Source: Deltaproteobacteria bacterium
GTDB taxonomy: Bacteria; Desulfobacterota; Binatia; UTPRO1
NCBI GenBank assembly: GCA_016200545.1
Contig: JACQEO010000044.1
Span: forward strand, 1-60,486
Reading direction: 5' to 3'
Length of the DNA stretch: 60,486 bases
The position numbers were made by a program, and so were the translations under genes. Of the stretch, positions 45,161 to 53,834 are shown piece after piece. The notes under the pieces are model-generated. The model saw nothing but the letters and a program-made list of their open reading frames with translations. It had not been told where the DNA came from and made no database searches. How positions within the stretch are numbered: position 1 is the first letter of the stretch; every line of letters begins with the position of its first letter.

Positions 45161-46624
45161 ATGACACGCCCAATGCCGACCGTCCTCTTGCTCGCCGCCT
45201 TCCTCCTCGTGCCGCTGCCCGCTCGGAGCGCGAGCACGCCGACCGCCCTGCCGACGCCGCCCGTGAGCAAAGCGCTCACCAACCCGATCCGACCGGTGAT
45301 CCGCAGGGGCACGATTCGCATCAACCTCGAAACCCTCGCGACGGGTCTCACCGCGCCGGTCTGGGGCATCACGGCCCCGGGCGCCCCCGGACGCCTCTTC
45401 GTGGTCGACCAGCCGGGAACGCTGTGGGCCGTCGATGTCGTGACTGGGGCGAAGAGCGTCTTCCTCGACGTCAGTCTGCGGCTCGTGACGCTCGGCATTT
45501 TCGGGCCCGGCTCGTTCGACGAACGCGGTTTCCTCGGCGTCGCATTCGCTCCCGACTATCAGACGAGCGGCCTCCTCTACACTTACACCTCCGAGCCGGT
45601 GAACGGCGCGGCCGATTTTTCGACCATACCACCCGCCGAGACGGCCGATCACCAGAGCGTGGTCGCCGAGTGGCACGTGCCCAACCCGAGCGATTCGGCG
45701 TCGGTCGTCGATCCTGGAAGCCGCCGCGAGCTCGTTCGCATCGACAAGCCGCAGTTCAACCACAACGCCGGCGCACTCACCTTCGGACCGGACGGCAGGC
45801 TGTACATCTCGCTCGGCGACGGCGGCGGGGCCGACGATTCCGACGGCGAGACCTTCATCAGCGGCGAGCCCCTGGGAGGACCCATCGTGACCAGCGGGCA
45901 CGGCTTGAACGGCAACGGCCAGAATACCGGCGTCGTGCTCGGAAAGATTCTACGCATCGATCCCCTGGGCTCGAACTCCGCGAACGGGAAGTACGGCATT
46001 CCCGCCGACAACCCGTTCGTCGGGCAGGCCGGCTTTCTCGGAGAGATCTTCGCGTACGGACTTCGCAACCCCTTCCGTTTCTCGTTCGATACTCTGACCG
46101 GTGCGATCTACGCGGGCGACGTCGGCCAGAACGAGATCGAGGAGGTCGACGTCATCACCTCGGGCGGGAACTACGGCTGGCGCTACAAGGAGGGCCGCTT
46201 CTTCTTCGGCTCGAACGGTGCGCTGGCCGGCTACGTCTCGAAGGTCAACCCCGGCGTGCCGGCCGGGCTGATCGATCCGGTCGCCGAGTACGATCACAGC
46301 GAGGGCCTCGCCGTGATCGGCGGCTTCGTCTATCGCGGCACGCGCATCCCGCGCCTCGTCGGCCACTACGTCCTCGGCGACTTCGCGCGCACCTTCGCGG
46401 CCGACGGCCGCCTCTTCTATCTTCGCGGGCGAGAGCTGGTCCAGGGGACGCGCATCCGCGGAAGCTCGATCGCAGAGTTTCGGATCCTGAACCAGACCGC
46501 GCTCAACCTGGCCCTTCTCGGCTTCGGCCAGGACGCGAGTGGCGAGGTCTACGTCCTGGGCAACGGCGGCGGCGTCCCGTTCGGCACGACCGGCGTCATC
46601 CTGCGTATCGCACCGCAAAGCTGA
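45161..46624 (+). CDS. Secreted PQQ-type sugar dehydrogenase (sorbosone dehydrogenase-like)
   Basis: This 487-residue exported protein has a Sec signal peptide (about 1-24, ending A-R-S-A). It is a six-bladed beta-propeller of the soluble glucose/sorbosone dehydrogenase family: F-D-E-R-G-F-L-G-V-A-F near 120, H-N-A-G-A-L-T-F-G-P-D-G near 205-216, L-Y-I-S-L-G-D-G-G near 218, and G-L-R-N-P-F-R near 305. These enzymes oxidise sugars with pyrroloquinoline quinone in the periplasm. The ATG at 45161 has GGGAGA eight bases before it. No PQQ synthesis gene is in the window. Confidence 0.9.
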   Translation: MTRPMPTVLLLAAFLLVPLPARSASTPTALPTPPVSKALTNPIRPVIRRGTIRINLETLATGLTAPVWGITAPGAPGRLFVVDQPGTLWAVDVVTGAKSVFLDVSLRLVTLGIFGPGSFDERGFLGVAFAPDYQTSGLLYTYTSEPVNGAADFSTIPPAETADHQSVVAEWHVPNPSDSASVVDPGSRRELVRIDKPQFNHNAGALTFGPDGRLYISLGDGGGADDSDGETFISGEPLGGPIVTSGHGLNGNGQNTGVVLGKILRIDPLGSNSANGKYGIPADNPFVGQAGFLGEIFAYGLRNPFRFSFDTLTGAIYAGDVGQNEIEEVDVITSGGNYGWRYKEGRFFFGSNGALAGYVSKVNPGVPAGLIDPVAEYDHSEGLAVIGGFVYRGTRIPRLVGHYVLGDFARTFAADGRLFYLRGRELVQGTRIRGSSIAEFRILNQTALNLALLGFGQDASGEVYVLGNGGGVPFGTTGVILRIAPQS

Positions 46625-46675
46625 ACGAGGGCCGCTTTCGTCGCCGGCGCGCGCGGGTTACGGTCGCGCCGAGCG

Positions 46676-47803
46676 ATGGCCACGCGAAACGAAGCGATCG
46701 ATTGGCTGCGGGGCGTGGCGATGGTGCTGATGGCCCTCGACCATACGCGCGCGCTTCTCGGCAGCGCGGTCGAGCTCGACACCGCGGCGCCGGCGCTCTT
46801 CTTCACTCGCTGGGTGACGCACTTTTGCGCGCCGGTCTTCGTGCTGCTCGCCGGCACGGCCGCCTATCTGCACGGGCGGCGACTGGCATCGACGCGCGCG
46901 CTGTCGCGCTATCTGCTCACCCGCGGCCTGTGGCTGGTCTTGGTCGAGGTCACCGTCGTCCGCTTCGCCTGGATCGTGGAAATCGGGCCGCAGCACCTCT
47001 TCTTGCAGGTGATCTGGACCATCGGCGCATCGATGATCGTCTTGGCGGGACTGGTGTGGCTGCCGCGGTGGGCGATCGCGGCCTTCGCGCTCATCCTCAT
47101 CGGCGGCCACGACCTGTTCGATGCGGTCAAGGCGGAGCAGCTCGGATCCGCGCGCTGGCTGTGGGTGCTGCTGCATGAGTCCGGCACCCTCGAGCCGTTC
47201 GCCGGAGCGCGCTGGCTCATCATCTACCCGCTGGTTCCGTGGATCGCCGTGATCGCCGCCGGCTATGCGCTCGGACCGTGGGCGCTCCTGCCGCGGGATG
47301 AGCGGCGGGCACGGTTCGCACGTCTCGGCGCGGCGTTGATCGTCGGCTTCATCCTCGTGCGCGCCAGCAACCTGTACGGCGACCCGCAGCCCTGGACGGC
47401 CGAGCACGGGCTGCTGCGCGCGGTGCTCGGCTTCCTCAACTGTGCGAAGTACCCGCCGTCCCTGCTCTTCCTCGCGATGACGCTCGGCCCGGCGTGCTGC
47501 GCGCTCGCATGGATGGACCGGCCGCTCGGCCCGTGGGCAGAGCGCCTCTCCCTCTACGGGCGGGTGCCGCTTTTCTACTACGTGCTGCACCTCTATCTCA
47601 TCCACACCGTGGCCATTGTGCTCGCGTGGCACGAGCTCGGCGGCGACGCCGTGATGCAGCGCTTTCCGAATGGCGCCCCCGTCTACTCGTTGCCTGCCGT
47701 CTACGCGTTCTGGGCGACCTTCGTGCTCGTGCTCTATCCGGCGTGCCACTGGTTCGCGGGCGTCAAGCGGCGCAGCCACGCCGCCTGGATGAGCTACCTG
47801 TGA
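46676..47803 (+). CDS. DUF1624 / HGSNAT-like polytopic membrane protein
   Basis: This 375-residue protein has about ten membrane helices. It begins with the typical N-E-A-I-D-W-L-R-G-V-A-M-V-L-M-A-L-D-H-T-R of the DUF1624 family, which is related to heparan-alpha-glucosaminide N-acetyltransferase. The D-H pair at about residues 22-23 is the conserved feature. Members are thought to move acyl groups across the inner membrane. The TGA overlaps the peptidase GTG (GTGA), so the two are co-expressed. Confidence 0.85.
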   Translation: MATRNEAIDWLRGVAMVLMALDHTRALLGSAVELDTAAPALFFTRWVTHFCAPVFVLLAGTAAYLHGRRLASTRALSRYLLTRGLWLVLVEVTVVRFAWIVEIGPQHLFLQVIWTIGASMIVLAGLVWLPRWAIAAFALILIGGHDLFDAVKAEQLGSARWLWVLLHESGTLEPFAGARWLIIYPLVPWIAVIAAGYALGPWALLPRDERRARFARLGAALIVGFILVRASNLYGDPQPWTAEHGLLRAVLGFLNCAKYPPSLLFLAMTLGPACCALAWMDRPLGPWAERLSLYGRVPLFYYVLHLYLIHTVAIVLAWHELGGDAVMQRFPNGAPVYSLPAVYAFWATFVLVLYPACHWFAGVKRRSHAAWMSYL

Positions 47804-49182
47804 GCCGGCTCGCGCGCGGGGCGATCGTCGCCGTGCTGCTGTCGGCGTGCACCGTCGGGTCCCGTCGTGCGCCGACCGCGCCGCCGGCGCCGGCGATCGA
47901 GGTCACGGCGGCGGCCGCGCGGATCGCCGCGGCGTCGGAGCGTGCTCCCGCCGCGGCGTGGGCACGGCTGGCCGAGCTCACCGACGGTATCGGCAATCGC
48001 ATCACCGGCTCGACGGCCCTCGCGCGCGCGCTCGCCTGGGCAACGGCGCGGATGCGCGACGACGGTCTCGACAACGTCCGCCTCGAGCCCGTCATGGTGC
48101 CGCACTGGGTGCGTGGCAAGGAGCACGCGACGATCGTGCACCCGATCGAGCGGCCGATGGCGTTGCTCGCGCTCGGTGGCTCGGTGGGCACACACGGCAC
48201 CCTGCGGGCGCCGGTCGTCACCTTCGACGACCTCGACGCCCTGCGGGCGACGACCGCGACGCTCGCCGGAAAGATCGCGTTCGTCAACCACCGCATGCCG
48301 TCCTACGACGAGACGCGGGACGATCCCGGCTACGTCCGAGGAATGCAGGCGCGGCTGCATGCCGCCTCCGAGGCCGCCAAGCGCGGCGCGCGCGCCGTGC
48401 TCGTTCGCTCCGTCACCGCGGTGGGCTTGCGCACGCCGCACGCCGGCGCGTTGCAGTACGACGACGGCGTGCCGCGGATCCCCGCGGCGGCGCTCTCCCT
48501 CGAGGACGCCGAGCTCCTCGCGCGCTTGTCGCGACGCGGATCCGTCGAGGTCGAGCTCGCGCTCGGAGCGCGCACGCTCCCGGATGCGCCGAGCGCCAAC
48601 GTCGTCGGCGAGCTACGCGGGCGAGAGCTTCCGGACGAGATCGTCCTGCTCGGCGCGCACCTCGACTCGTGGGACGTGGGCCAGGGCGCGTCCGACGACG
48701 GCGCCGGCTGCGTCGCCGTGATGGAGGCCCTGCGCCTGCTGCGCGAGGCCGGCCTCGCGCCGCGACGGACGATTCGCGCCGTGCTCTTCACCGGCGAGGA
48801 GTACGGCCTCGCCGGGGCGAAGACCTATCACCGAGAGCACACCAAGGAGCACCACGTTGCCGCCTTCGAGACCGACTACGGGATGGGCGCGCCGGATGCG
48901 ATCGGCGTCGGCGGCGGTGACGCGGGCATGCGGGCGATGGAGCCGCTGTTGCCGACGTTCGCCCGGTTCGGCATCCGCCGCTTCCGTGATCACGCCTTCG
49001 GCGCCGACGTGGAGCCGATCGTCCAGGACGGCGCGGCCGCGTTCAACCTGCAACCGGACGGACACCACTACTTCGACATCCACCACACCGAGGCCGACAC
49101 GCTCGACAAGATCCGGCCGGAGGATCTCCGCCAGAACGCCGCGGCGATCGCGCTGCTCGGCTACCTACTCGCCGACCGCTGA
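47800..49182 (+). CDS. M28-family zinc aminopeptidase lipoprotein
   Basis: This 460-residue exported protein has lipobox L-L-S-A-C near residue 17. The two-zinc peptidase core has H-L-D-S-W-D (first ligand), S-D-D-G-A-G (bridging Asp), T-G-E-E-Y-G (catalytic and ligand Glu), F-E-T-D-Y-G and a final I-H-H-T in D-I-H-H-T-E-A-D-T. The protease-associated region precedes the core. The layout matches carboxypeptidase Q/PGCP-like enzymes that trim dipeptides outside the cytoplasm. The GTG start is coupled to the membrane protein upstream. Confidence 0.9.
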   Translation: MSRLARGAIVAVLLSACTVGSRRAPTAPPAPAIEVTAAAARIAAASERAPAAAWARLAELTDGIGNRITGSTALARALAWATARMRDDGLDNVRLEPVMVPHWVRGKEHATIVHPIERPMALLALGGSVGTHGTLRAPVVTFDDLDALRATTATLAGKIAFVNHRMPSYDETRDDPGYVRGMQARLHAASEAAKRGARAVLVRSVTAVGLRTPHAGALQYDDGVPRIPAAALSLEDAELLARLSRRGSVEVELALGARTLPDAPSANVVGELRGRELPDEIVLLGAHLDSWDVGQGASDDGAGCVAVMEALRLLREAGLAPRRTIRAVLFTGEEYGLAGAKTYHREHTKEHHVAAFETDYGMGAPDAIGVGGGDAGMRAMEPLLPTFARFGIRRFRDHAFGADVEPIVQDGAAAFNLQPDGHHYFDIHHTEADTLDKIRPEDLRQNAAAIALLGYLLADR

Positions 49183-49306
49183 TGGACTCCGCCATGCGAG
49201 TCACCACACGTAGCGGAGTCGCACGGCGAGCGGACTCGAGTCGCAGGTGCGGCCTGGATGGGCGCAACTAGAGCGCCGGGTGTATGTTAGTACTCGTGGT
49301 GAAATC

Positions 49307-49753
49307 ATGACGAGATCTGCAGCGGCGTTGCTTTTGGCGATCGTGATGCTTCTCGCCTCCGCAACCGCGAGTAACGCCCAGCGCGGTGGCGGCCATGGTG
49401 GTGGTGGTTTTCACGGTGGTGGCGGCAGCTTCCATGGCGGCGGCTTTCATCACGGTGACGGCTTCCATGGCGGCGGCTTCCACGGTCGCGTCTTCATTGG
49501 GCCCTGGTGGGGCTTGGGCTATCCGTACTGGCCGTACCCGTACGGCTACTACCCGCCGCCGTACTATGGCTATGCACCGCCACCGCCCTACTATGGTGAC
49601 GACGATGAGCCGCAGGCGTACATTCAGCAGGAGGAGCCCGAGCCGCCGCAAGGCTACTGGTACTACTGTCCGAGCTCCGAGGCGTACTACCCGAAGGTTC
49701 ACGACTGCCGCGAGGAGTGGATCAAGGTGGCGCCACGCCCGCCCGAGGACTGA
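49307..49753 (+). CDS. Secreted Gly/His- then Pro/Tyr-rich small protein
   Basis: This 148-residue protein has a signal peptide (about 1-24, ending S-N-A-Q). It continues with G-G-G-F-H-type repeats (25-58), then a Pro/Tyr/Trp-rich stretch (62-97), and ends with W-Y-Y-C-P-S-S-E-A-Y-Y-P-K-V-H-D-C, a short Cys-paired tail found on many small exported proteins. The His-rich region might bind metal. It is followed after 9 bases by a glycine-zipper lipoprotein. Function is unknown. Confidence 0.8.
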   Translation: MTRSAAALLLAIVMLLASATASNAQRGGGHGGGGFHGGGGSFHGGGFHHGDGFHGGGFHGRVFIGPWWGLGYPYWPYPYGYYPPPYYGYAPPPPYYGDDDEPQAYIQQEEPEPPQGYWYYCPSSEAYYPKVHDCREEWIKVAPRPPED

Positions 49754-49762
49754 AGGGAGACG

Positions 49763-50317
49763 ATGGTGCGGAGAGCATGGCTGTTACCGATCGTCGCGGG
49801 ACTTTCTCTCGCGGCATGCATACGGGTACCGTCCGGTCCGAACGTCATGGTGCTCCCGGGTGCCGGGAAGGACTTGGACCAATTCACAGTGGACGACGAG
49901 GTGTGCCGTCAGTGGGCCGCGGAGCGGACCGGCGTAAGGGCGAGCCGCGCCGCGAATGATACCGCGGTCGCCAACGCGGCTGTCGGCACGGTGCTCGGTG
50001 CGGCGACCGGCGCCGCGATCGGCGCCGCCTCGGGGAATCCCGCGACGGGCGCAGCCGTCGGCGCGGGAGCCGGGCTTCTCGGCGGCAGCCTCGTCGGCGC
50101 CAGCAACGCCGAGGCGACACGCTGGAGCGTCCAGCGCCGCTACGACGCGGCCTACATGCAATGCATGTACGCCAAGGGCAACCAGATCCCCGTGCGCAGA
50201 GGCTCTGAACCTCGCTCGAAGTGGCGGCGCCCACCACCCCCACCGAGAAGCGCCGCAGACAGCATTCCGCCGCCGCCGCCGGGAGCGCCACCTTCCCCGC
50301 CGTCGGGAGCGTTCTAG
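49763..50317 (+). CDS. Glycine-zipper lipoprotein
   Basis: This 184-residue protein has lipobox L-A-A-C near residue 19. A glycine-zipper segment (about 70-115, alternating G-x-x-x-G with Ala) can insert into or associate with membranes, as in SlyB/Rcs-type proteins. The C-terminus is Pro-rich. GAAGGGAGACG precedes the ATG. It probably shares a transcript with the upstream Gly/His-rich protein. It converges on and overlaps the next minus-strand gene by four bases. Confidence 0.8.
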   Translation: MVRRAWLLPIVAGLSLAACIRVPSGPNVMVLPGAGKDLDQFTVDDEVCRQWAAERTGVRASRAANDTAVANAAVGTVLGAATGAAIGAASGNPATGAAVGAGAGLLGGSLVGASNAEATRWSVQRRYDAAYMQCMYAKGNQIPVRRGSEPRSKWRRPPPPPRSAADSIPPPPPGAPPSPPSGAF

Positions 50318-50937
50318 CGCGGAACGACGATCTCGAGTCGCGAGCTCACGTAGACTACATCGACGCTGAAATCCGCGAGGTGTGCGGCGGTCTGCGGTGC
50401 CGGCTCCGGCGCCGGGCCGATGTTGACCAGAACCGCCGCGATCACCGGCATCGGCTTCGTGGCATCGGGGATCCCCGGCACCGTGATCGACACCGTGCGC
50501 GGACCCGTGACGTCTTCGCTGACGGTCAGGGGCACCAGCGACCAGGGGCCGCGCTCGCTGTCGCTGACCGCGGCACGCAGGCTGGTCGGGGTCGAGAATC
50601 CTACCGTGGTGAACTCCAGCGACGCCGTGCAGCTCTGCGCTTGCGCCGGGGCGTCGCCATCACACACCAGCGGCGAGCTCGGCTCCTCGATGATGACCAA
50701 GGCGCCCTCGAGCGGGGTGGCGCGCGCTTCGGCGCCCGACGCGCAGATCGTCTGCTGCTCGAAGGCAACGCACTGGCCGCTGTCGATCGCACGGGTGATC
50801 GCCTGCGCCTCGGTCAACGGCGAGACGTCGAAGCCGCTCGAGCCGCTGCCTCCGCAGCCTGCCATGCCCCACAGAACCGCGATCAGCACGATCGCCGCTG
50901 CCAGTCCCGTGCGCATCCCTCGCATCTCGACGTTCAT
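50314..50937 (-). CDS. Small lipoprotein of unknown function
   Basis: This 207-residue protein has a signal sequence and lipobox M-A-G-C near residue 27. The exported part is mostly beta, with several Cys (Q-C-V-A, T-I-C-A, L-V-C-D, S-C-T-A) that could form disulfides. No domain is recognised. The ATG at 50937 lies just downstream of the regulator gene, with 13 bases between, so they are probably one transcript. Confidence 0.7.
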   Translation of the reverse strand: MNVEMRGMRTGLAAAIVLIAVLWGMAGCGGSGSSGFDVSPLTEAQAITRAIDSGQCVAFEQQTICASGAEARATPLEGALVIIEEPSSPLVCDGDAPAQAQSCTASLEFTTVGFSTPTSLRAAVSDSERGPWSLVPLTVSEDVTGPRTVSITVPGIPDATKPMPVIAAVLVNIGPAPEPAPQTAAHLADFSVDVVYVSSRLEIVVPR

Positions 50938-50950
50938 CGCTCGATGTCCT

Positions 50951-51745
50951 TCAAACCGGAGTCGCGACCAGTAGCACGTTGAGGAATTCCGTACCCGCGC
51001 CGGCGTCGGCGGCGAACTCCTCCGCCAATCCGCGCGCCGCCGCCTCGAGTCGCTGGTAGAACTGCGGCAACCGGGCACGATCGATGTGCAGGTAGTGGTT
51101 GCGAAGATAGGTCGCCTTGGCGCTCTCCGGCAGGCTCAGCTTGTCGAGTAACGCCTTGGCAAAAATCGCCGAGAACTCCATCGCCAGCGCGCGCCGCTCT
51201 GCGAGTGTCTCCGCCACGAAGTGACGTGCCACGCGGCGTACGCGACCCTTCTGCTCCTCGACGAGGTTGCGCTCGCGCAGCAGCGAGGCGACGCGCGTCA
51301 CGTCGCGTCCGCGCGACTTGTCGCGCACCGCGACGCCGATCCGGGCGCGCCACGTACGCACCGGCACCCAGCTGCCGTCGTCCGGGAGGGCGGCGATCGC
51401 GCGGCTCACCTGCACGGCGAGATCCGCATCCGCGATACCCTCGACCGCCGTCGGATCGTGCAGCGCCCGACGCAGCTCCCGCCCGAACGCGTGCAACATC
51501 CGGTCGCGGTAGAGCACCGCGAGCAGCGGCGCCGCCGGCTCACCGCGCACCGCCGCCAAGCGCCGCACCAGCGCCTCGTTGGGAAAGCGCTTCCCTTGCT
51601 CGACATAGCCGAGCATCACCGGGTCGACCGCGCCCTCGAGCACTTCTTTCGCGAAGCGCTTGACGGTGAACTCGCGACCGGTCAGCACCCGGGTTTCGTA
51701 GAAGACGTCCTTGATACCCTTCGGGGCCGTACTCCGGCGCTGCAT
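50951..51745 (-). CDS. HTH-type regulator-like protein
   Basis: This 264-residue cytoplasmic protein has an N-terminal region (about 25-65) reading like a XRE-type helix-turn-helix (F-T-V-K-R-F-A ... G-Y-V-E-Q-G-K-R-F-P). The middle (about 150-190) looks like a second winged-helix segment, and the C-terminal half is helical. It is loosely similar in layout to TIGR02147/DUF4423-type regulators, but I am not sure of the family. It lies directly before a lipoprotein gene it may control. The ATG at 51745 is preferred over an upstream TTG. Confidence 0.6.
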   Translation of the reverse strand: MQRRSTAPKGIKDVFYETRVLTGREFTVKRFAKEVLEGAVDPVMLGYVEQGKRFPNEALVRRLAAVRGEPAAPLLAVLYRDRMLHAFGRELRRALHDPTAVEGIADADLAVQVSRAIAALPDDGSWVPVRTWRARIGVAVRDKSRGRDVTRVASLLRERNLVEEQKGRVRRVARHFVAETLAERRALAMEFSAIFAKALLDKLSLPESAKATYLRNHYLHIDRARLPQFYQRLEAAARGLAEEFAADAGAGTEFLNVLLVATPV

Positions 51746-51895
51746 CGCCACGACAGGATAGCCCAACCATTGCCGCTTGACAACGAAACAGATTTTGTTT
51801 AGTTAGCTGACAATGATTGATCGGCATCCGCATCCCGCCGCCCCGCGCCCGCCCATGAGTGGGGGCCGCGCGGGAAGGGTCCGGCGCGGAGAGGA

Positions 51896-51928
51896 GCATC
51901 GGCGCGGCCCACACGGCCGCGCCGATGC
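51896..51928. terminator. Perfect 14-bp stem hairpin
   Basis: Arms GCATCGGCGCGGCC (51896-51909) and GGCCGCGCCGATGC (51915-51928) with loop CACAC form a perfect stem. No T-run follows on either strand, so a factor-independent terminator is possible but not proven. Confidence 0.4.
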
Positions 51929-52070
51929 CCCGGACTTCCGCTCCCCGGTCCGGGCACGCGTATGCCGACGCGGGTGGTCAGCGACTTCCTTGTAAGCCAA
52001 GCGGGACTCGGCGCTCGACCCATCGGACCGGAGAGCGAAATCGAGACGGACTGCTGGTTTCGAGGAGAGC

Positions 52071-52100
52071 GGCCCGGCGCCGTACGCGCGGCGCCGGGCC
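52071..52100. terminator. Perfect 12-bp stem hairpin downstream of the crotonase gene
   Basis: Arms GGCCCGGCGCCG (52071-52082) and CGGCGCCGGGCC (52089-52100) with a 6-base loop. It lies about 125 bases past the crotonase gene stop on its transcript and could end it. There is no T-run. Confidence 0.4.
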
Positions 52101-52224
52101 GAATCGAACGGAGAGACAGAGCAGAGACAGTTCGATTCGTACCCCCATCGGCGGCAAGCTGCAAGGGGGGATACGTGTATGCGGCCCCGCTCGACGGGGA
52201 GCGCCGCCGAGGGTCCGCGATGGG

Positions 52225-53016
52225 CTACTTCAAGGCGGACTTCCGCCAGCGACCGGCGCGATAGCGGGCGAGGTTTTCTTTGGTCTCGCCGTCGTTCCAG
52301 CACGCGCGCTGTGCGCGGACGTACTCTCCGAGAACGCGGCCGAAGGGAAGATCCTGGGCGCGGAGGGTGAGACGTTTGGTCGCCACGCTCGCAGCGCGGA
52401 CGTTGGCCGCGAGCTTCTTCGCCAGCTCGAGCGTGATCGCGTCCAACTGATCGAGCGGCACGACCTTGTTGACGAGGCCCTGTCTGTGAGCGCGCTCGGC
52501 GTCCCACGTTTCACCGAGTAGCATCATCTCGGACGCGGCGCCCACGCCGATGTGGCGCGGCAAGCGATAGCTCGCGAGGCCGGGGATGATCCCGTGGCGT
52601 ACGGCGGAGAGGGCGAAGGTCGCCTCCACACTCGCGACGCGGAGATCGCAGCACAGCGTGATCTGCAAGCCGCCGCCGAGGCAGGAGCCCTGAATCGCGG
52701 CGATGGTTGCCACCGGAATGGATTCGATCTTGGCGAGGGCGATCTCCCAGCGCCGAAACCAGTCGGTTTTCAGGCCGTCGCCGGCGAGGGCCGCGAGGTC
52801 GATGCCGGCGCAGAAGGCCCGCCCGCGCCCGGAGACGACGATGGCGCGCGCCTTCTTGTCGCGCACGGCGAGGCTCGCGGCGCGATCGAGGTCGCGGACC
52901 GAGGCGTCGTCGGTCGCGTTGAGCTTCTCGGGACGGGTGAGCTCGAGGCGGCCGATACGGTCTTCACCGGCGGGCGTGTACTCGGCGTGCGGCGAGCGCG
53001 TGGCGCGAGGCTTCAT
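52225..53016 (-). CDS. Crotonase-superfamily (enoyl-CoA hydratase-like) protein without the catalytic Glu pair
   Basis: This 263-residue protein has the crotonase fold: the oxyanion-hole segment C-A-G-I-D-L near 69-74 and G-S-C-L-G-G-G near 110-116. Hydratases need two glutamates. Here the first position (G-G-G-x-E in the family) reads G-G-G-L-Q and the second (P-E-x-x-L-G) reads S-A-V-R-H-G. It is therefore unlikely to hydrate enoyl-CoA and may be another CoA-ester enzyme of the superfamily, such as an isomerase or thioesterase. GGAGG five bases before the ATG fixes the start. Confidence 0.8.
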   Translation of the reverse strand: MKPRATRSPHAEYTPAGEDRIGRLELTRPEKLNATDDASVRDLDRAASLAVRDKKARAIVVSGRGRAFCAGIDLAALAGDGLKTDWFRRWEIALAKIESIPVATIAAIQGSCLGGGLQITLCCDLRVASVEATFALSAVRHGIIPGLASYRLPRHIGVGAASEMMLLGETWDAERAHRQGLVNKVVPLDQLDAITLELAKKLAANVRAASVATKRLTLRAQDLPFGRVLGEYVRAQRACWNDGETKENLARYRAGRWRKSALK

Positions 53017-53038
53017 TCGTTCCTCCACCGGTTCGTGA

Positions 53039-53533
53039 TCAGATCGCGCGCAGGATCGCGGGCTTTTCTTCCACGCCGTGGCGCACGAACAGCGTCACCT
53101 CACAATCGAGAATCCGCAGCAATGCGAGAAGTTGACCCACCGACTTCCCGTAGTTTGTCTGATCGAGGAGCCGATAGAACTGAGCGGGCGAAGTCGCGAG
53201 CCTTCGGATGATCTCGCGCTTGCTGAGTACGCTCTTTCGCAGCCGCCTTTGCACCTCGACGGTCAGCTTGTAGAGGAACAAATCGCGAAGGAGCTTCGGA
53301 TCCTCGTTGTACTCGAGCACGTGATCGATGTGGACCGTCCCCTCGCGTCCCGATTCAAGCCGGTACGTGAACCCCTCCGACGCAAGCTCCTTGTCTACAC
53401 GGACCTCCCGCAGTCGGTCTTTGGAGCTCGGCGGCTGCTCAAGCTTCGCATAGGGGAACAGGTACGTCCCCTGAGCCGTACGAACTTCGAAGGCCTTCCT
53501 GCGGCTGTTCGCAGTGACGTTCTTGATCTTCAA
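53039..53533 (-). CDS. HTH antitoxin-like partner of a DUF4160 protein
   Basis: This 164-residue protein has an N-terminal beta-rich part (about 1-75, with F-E-V-R-T ... Y-L-F-P-Y-A-K-L). A helix-turn-helix region at about 105-150 (L-S-K-R-E-I-I-R-R-L-A-T-S-P-A-Q-F-Y-R-L-L) is XRE-like. The only good start is a TTG that overlaps the upstream DUF4160 gene's TGA (TTGA), so the two are coupled. This layout is common for a DUF4160-type toxin with a DNA-binding antitoxin that also represses the pair. Confidence 0.7.
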   Translation of the reverse strand: MKIKNVTANSRRKAFEVRTAQGTYLFPYAKLEQPPSSKDRLREVRVDKELASEGFTYRLESGREGTVHIDHVLEYNEDPKLLRDLFLYKLTVEVQRRLRKSVLSKREIIRRLATSPAQFYRLLDQTNYGKSVGQLLALLRILDCEVTLFVRHGVEEKPAILRAI

Positions 53534-53724
53534 AGCTTTCCCTGCCCTTGAAGCACGCGAATCAGCTCGAGCACGCGCCTTGGGGCGGTACCCTTCATTG
53601 CAAGATCGTTCTCGAGATCCCATTTCACGATCAGCTTGGAGCCTCTGTAAACGTGTACGTGCCGCGGGCCATGATCGCCTTTCCAGGCGACAAAGACGTA
53701 GTTCCCGCGACGGATCTTTGTCAC
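53530..53724 (-). CDS. DUF4160-like small protein, possible toxin
   Basis: This 64-residue protein contains K-G-D-H-G-P-R-H-V-H-V-Y, the recognisable core of DUF4160 domains, followed by K-W-D-L-E-N and a C-terminal helix. DUF4160 genes often sit next to DNA-binding partners in toxin-antitoxin-like pairs, and here a HTH gene overlaps by four bases. The molecular activity of the family is not established. It starts with a GTG. The 110 bases upstream hold nothing recognisable. Confidence 0.7.
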   Translation of the reverse strand: MTKIRRGNYVFVAWKGDHGPRHVHVYRGSKLIVKWDLENDLAMKGTAPRRVLELIRVLQGQGKL

Positions 53725-53834
53725 CTGAGATGCTACCTTCCACGGTAACGAATCGCAACGTCCAGTTGATCGGCAGCATCACGAACCTCGCCGGTGTCGT
53801 CGAGGGGTTCGAGTACCCCCAAGCGCCTGCGCCG

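Larger units (their letters stand above)
51746..52224. other. 479-base intergenic region
   Basis: There is no gene I can support here. Two strong GC hairpins (51896-51928 and 52071-52100) are listed separately. The rest shows no tRNA or repeat. Confidence 0.4.
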
